From Margaritispora aquatica (taxonomy: Eukaryota > Ascomycota > Leotiomycetes > Helotiales > Discinellaceae): a stretch of 64,000 nt of DNA. This document shows positions 60,857 to 64,000 of the stretch, piece after piece. Where the stretch lies: contig VJWN01000024.1 of assembly GCA_007644065.1 (NCBI GenBank), positions 502,317 to 566,316 on the forward strand. Reading direction: 5' to 3'. A program made the translations under genes and the position numbers. The notes under the pieces are model-generated. The model did no database searches, had not been told where the DNA came from, and saw only the letters and a list, made by a program, of their open reading frames with translations. The number at the start of each line of letters is the position of its first letter. Positions within the stretch are counted from its first letter, which is position 1.

Positions 60857-63006
60857 CTAGCCGGATTTTGAAGGTTCCACGAAGTCTTTCACATCCAAAG
60901 AGTACTTGTTGTTCTCGTCCATTTGCAGCCGCCCAGTCACTTGCAGCGACAATCCCTCTGGATGAGAGACTACTGTCTGGTATAACCGGGTATATGCGCT
61001 GGCTTCTTCCTTGGTAAGTGGCATGGGTACCTTCGCCACGTTATCCCATTCGAGCTTGCTACCTGCCTGGAACGGATTAAGAACCACTTCAGGTCGAGTC
61101 GATGTACCGGATAGTATCAGTTGCCTGCCATCTTGGTAACTACACCAGTGAGTGTCATCTCAATGCCGCGCATAGTGTACGTGCCACCGTCGATCTCGAA
61201 GAGCTTCTTCCGCCATACGTTGATATCGGGCAGAATGTCATCGTGAAGGTAAACGAAGGCAACTGAGACCGCTGCATTTGGTCTTGGAAGGACGGTCTTG
61301 ATATCTTCGATGTTGCTCAGTGCTTCATAAGCTCCACCCAGCAAGCACCGAGACCGTAGGGACAAGTAGGCGTAAGACCAACAATGACAGGTGGCCCGTC
61401 CTGTTCTGAGACTACCTTCTGATTGCGCATCTCAAGGGACACGCCGATGTTTCTCTCTAAACCAGCATTTTGTGTCGATAACACAGAGGGTTGTTGTGGT
61501 AGTAGAGGGATCGCAATGTCCGGTCTGAGCAGCATGATAGGCGCCACTGCTGGTACGCCTTCCTTGCTCACAAGGAAAAGCATGTAATGACCCGGTGGAG
61601 CTGAAAAATGATTCGTTGGCGCTTCTATGGTGATCTCTGTCCCACTGGGTTGTAAATCTCAAGAATTGGAACGATTGGTTCATGTTGTGTGAATGAGTGA
61701 CAGATCCAATCCGTGCCCAGCTCACTTTGTCAATCACGTCGTGTTCACCGACTGTGACTTTGAATTCCTGGCCATAGTCGACAACAGCTGGCGGTTCACT
61801 GATCGTCGGTCGGTCGCCTTTGAACAAATAAGGTGGGCTGAATATCTGGGCGGTGATCAGAGTGTGTTCAGGCTCGTTGGGTCTCTTTTGATTGTCCGGA
61901 TCGTATTCCCCACTACCAGCTGAAAGAACTCTGCCATCAGGTAGTAGTAGTGCGGTATGGTGGTAGCAGCGATCATCGTCCTCCGGGGCCATCGTAGTCC
62001 ATTCTGTAGTGGCAGGATCCCATAGCTCAGGCTCATGTACGGGCTGACCTGGAGCCAAGTCATTGAAGCCTATCCCTTGGGTTCCTCCGGTCACAAGCAC
62101 AGTGCCATCGGGCAACGTGGTAGCAAAGGAATGTCGGCGCCCATGGCCGATTTCAGTCGTATATTCCCAGCGTGGTTTTGAGTCGTTCAGATCAATGATC
62201 TCTGCAGCATTGGTGGAGTAACAGCATCACCGCCTCCACCGCCAACGTAGAGAATCTTGCCACTATCATACATAGTCGAAGCGGCGTACTCGCGCTGACC
62301 TGCATTGCGGACTGGCGAATTGTAATTTGCGACCATTCACCATGGCCACCATTAGCATTCAAATCCAGAAAACGGGATCTTCTCAATGGGCCAGCCATGA
62401 ATATTCTTCCGTCTGGAACGTGGTAAAGCCGCGGGTAAAGAGCGAAAATATCAATGAGAGGCGTTTGGACCATGCCCCATGTACTTTATGTGAGTCCCAA
62501 ATCTGGGGGACCAGATTGATCACAGGGTTTGTGACATCTTGTGAGCTGCCTGAGACAACAAGGCCTCTACCATCAGACAAAGTTATAGCCGAGGGATACC
62601 AGCGACCCGCAGTCATCATAGGCTTTGCCGTCCACTTGTCTTGGAAGGGATCGTAAACACAAGCTTGGTCTTCCCGAAGCCATCCAGGACATGTCCACCA
62701 ACAACAAGCAAGGTACCGTGGTTGGAACGTGTGCCCGGCACAGAAAAGATTCACGGAAAGCTCGTCTTCGTTCATCGGGTTATCAGCGGTGCGCTTACTC
62801 TCTAGGGAGTTGACATCCAAGATGTAGACGTGGGTTTTGTGCTCATTGAGGGTCCAATAATCCATGCTGTGCACAGCAGAGCGTCGACCCCAGTAAAGCA
62901 CCTTACCGGTCGGTAGTAGGTGAAGGTGAATAGCGCAATTTTGAAGATTGAATTTTGGTGCCCATTTTCCTTGGACGGTTTCGTCACCCATGTTTGCTTC
63001 CAACAA
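60857..63006 (-). pseudogene. Galactose/glyoxal-oxidase-like copper radical oxidase (AA5 type), frameshifted
   Basis: The minus strand encodes, in pieces, a Kelch-type oxidase with the C-terminal DUF1929-like domain. Order: MGDETVQGKWAPKFNLQNCA at the start (63,006 or slightly downstream), GRWYPSAITLSDGR (site of the active Tyr), DRCYHHTALLLPDGRV (Tyr-His copper ligands), ARIGSVTHSHNMNQSFQFL (His ligand), then a beta domain ending DVKDFVEPSKSG. The copper-site residues are present, but the frame changes at least six times: an out-and-back shift near 62,650-62,720, then near 62,450, 62,330, 62,225, 61,640, 61,325 and 61,115. No signal peptide is obvious. Unlike the Copia copies it shows few stops at Trp codons, so decay by indel (or local sequence error) rather than RIP is likely. 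Native enzymes oxidise primary alcohols or aldehydes to give H2O2. Confidence 0.8.
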
Positions 63007-64000
63007 AGGGTTGAGGTGTGTGAGAAAGTTGTATTTGCGGCACTCGAGTAGTGAGTGTGCGAAATGACTATAAACTTGACTTGAGGAGCTCGTAAGAATC
63101 TGCGGCGTAAAGAAGAGGAGATGGTCTATAGGATAAATGAAATCTTATGTCCATTTTCACGAGTTGTCGCGTATATCTCGGCTCTTCTCTTTCAGCTTCG
63201 AAAAGGCTCCTTCCGCAGTGGGGAACGGCTCGGATCGAGTACGGGGAGCGGATCAGATCAAGTGTGGGGTTCGGCTCGAGCCGAGTGACCAAATTGCATT
63301 TTGATGCAGGCGCTGAGACACCCTGTGAGTTGAACTTGTGAAGCGGGGAAGCATTGTAATAGCACTGCAGCATTGCATTTTACTGTATGCGCGCTTTTTT
63401 CGTGAGCAAGTTTTCATAGACGCTTTGGTTCATCTACTTAACGCCACACTGATTCTGCAATGCAAAAGGACGTTTTAGTATAAACTCATAATTGTAAGTG
63501 TGATAATATCAAAGCATGTGAAAAAGATGTGAGAAGCATAAGCCAATAAGATCATTTATTATTCAAAGAGTTTTGGTTTAGTTGTTGCCGACATTCCTTT
63601 GCTACCACATTGTCCAATGGCACTATACTTATGACTCAAGGAACTCAAGGGTTAGGCTTCAATGCAATGACTTGGCTCCAGATCAGCTCGTACAGATAAC
63701 TTCTCTCGTGTGCTGTCTAACTTGTCTTATGCGTTGTTCAGCTTGTCATGCATACAGGGCCATAAGTAGTAGGATGTGCATACAGCAATGAGTAGGACAA
63801 TGATATCGGTGTAGGAACATTAATTCCAAGCTTGTACAGGTATAGTATAATGGTTGATGATCTGGCTTACCCGCAGTTGATAAATTTAGATACTACGATT
63901 AGTAAAACGATTATTGGTGAAAAGCTCTAGCATCTAGGACTAAGGCCAAAACGCATTATCAAGTAGTAAAACCAGAATTATTTAGTACCACGTTTATAGA
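63007..64000. other. Intergenic to window end
   Basis: Normal composition becoming AT-leaning near the end. A 14-bp palindrome TCGGCTCGAGCCGA is at 63,271-63,284. Short frames (63,068-63,373 minus; 63,582-63,791 plus) are unsupported. Confidence 0.5.

Noticed and set aside
63271..63284. 14-bp palindrome TCGGCTCGAGCCGA as a regulatory site
   Set aside because: Isolated, next to no intact gene, and no conservation evidence; noted only in the intergenic entry.

Overview
The window is nuclear DNA of a filamentous ascomycete (Pezizomycotina; probably Leotiomycetes, but that rank is inferred from the look of the proteins and not tested). Support: short spliceosomal introns (mostly 47-130 bp, GT...AG), fungal-type proteins such as a Pom1-like DYRK kinase and a Pex24/28-type peroxin, and AT-rich blocks with the mark of repeat-induced point mutation (RIP).

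Region 1 (1-28,130) is an ordinary gene-rich euchromatic arm: a leucine-rich-repeat Mhp1-like protein (cut by the window edge), ribosomal protein L5, a HAD hydrolase, a TinC-like ADIP-domain coiled-coil protein, a DYRK kinase, a peroxisomal membrane peroxin, a choline/ethanolamine phosphotransferase and a small GPI-anchored-looking secreted protein. It ends with a mitochondrial sulfide-oxidation group: sulfide:quinone oxidoreductase and an ETHE1-type persulfide dioxygenase, transcribed divergently from a 436-bp shared promoter that carries a palindrome, followed by a small DUF202 membrane protein that also begins with a presequence-like N-terminus. SQR oxidises sulfide to glutathione persulfide and the dioxygenase oxidises the persulfide to sulfite, so the first two are consecutive steps; a role for DUF202 is inference.

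Region 2 (about 28,200-33,540) is AT-rich, poor in CpA/TpG and rich in transposon debris: a 24-copy 9-bp minisatellite, several LTRs of one Copia family, a Ty3/Gypsy integrase relic lying exactly between two inverted Copia-family LTRs, and an unidentified degenerate reading frame.

Region 3 (33,541-39,700) is an island of normal composition with one intact large gene for a secreted, Ser/Thr-rich protein of about 1,471 residues with many Kex2-like dibasic sites.

Region 4 (39,700-60,160) is a second RIP block dominated by three head-to-tail Copia internal domains that share LTRs (LTR-int-LTR-int-LTR-int-LTR, then a truncated LTR). Gag, protease, integrase, reverse transcriptase and RNase H can be read in each copy, but all are broken by stops and frameshifts. 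The primer-binding site directly after the LTR matches the anticodon loop of initiator tRNA-Met, as in half-tRNA-primed Copia elements. A single N at 40,569 cuts an LTR and probably marks an assembly join.

Region 5 (60,161-64,000) returns to normal composition but holds only decaying sequence: a C-terminal coding fragment cut at the LTR junction and an AA5-type galactose/glyoxal-oxidase-like pseudogene with at least six frame changes. No tRNA, rRNA or CRISPR was found.
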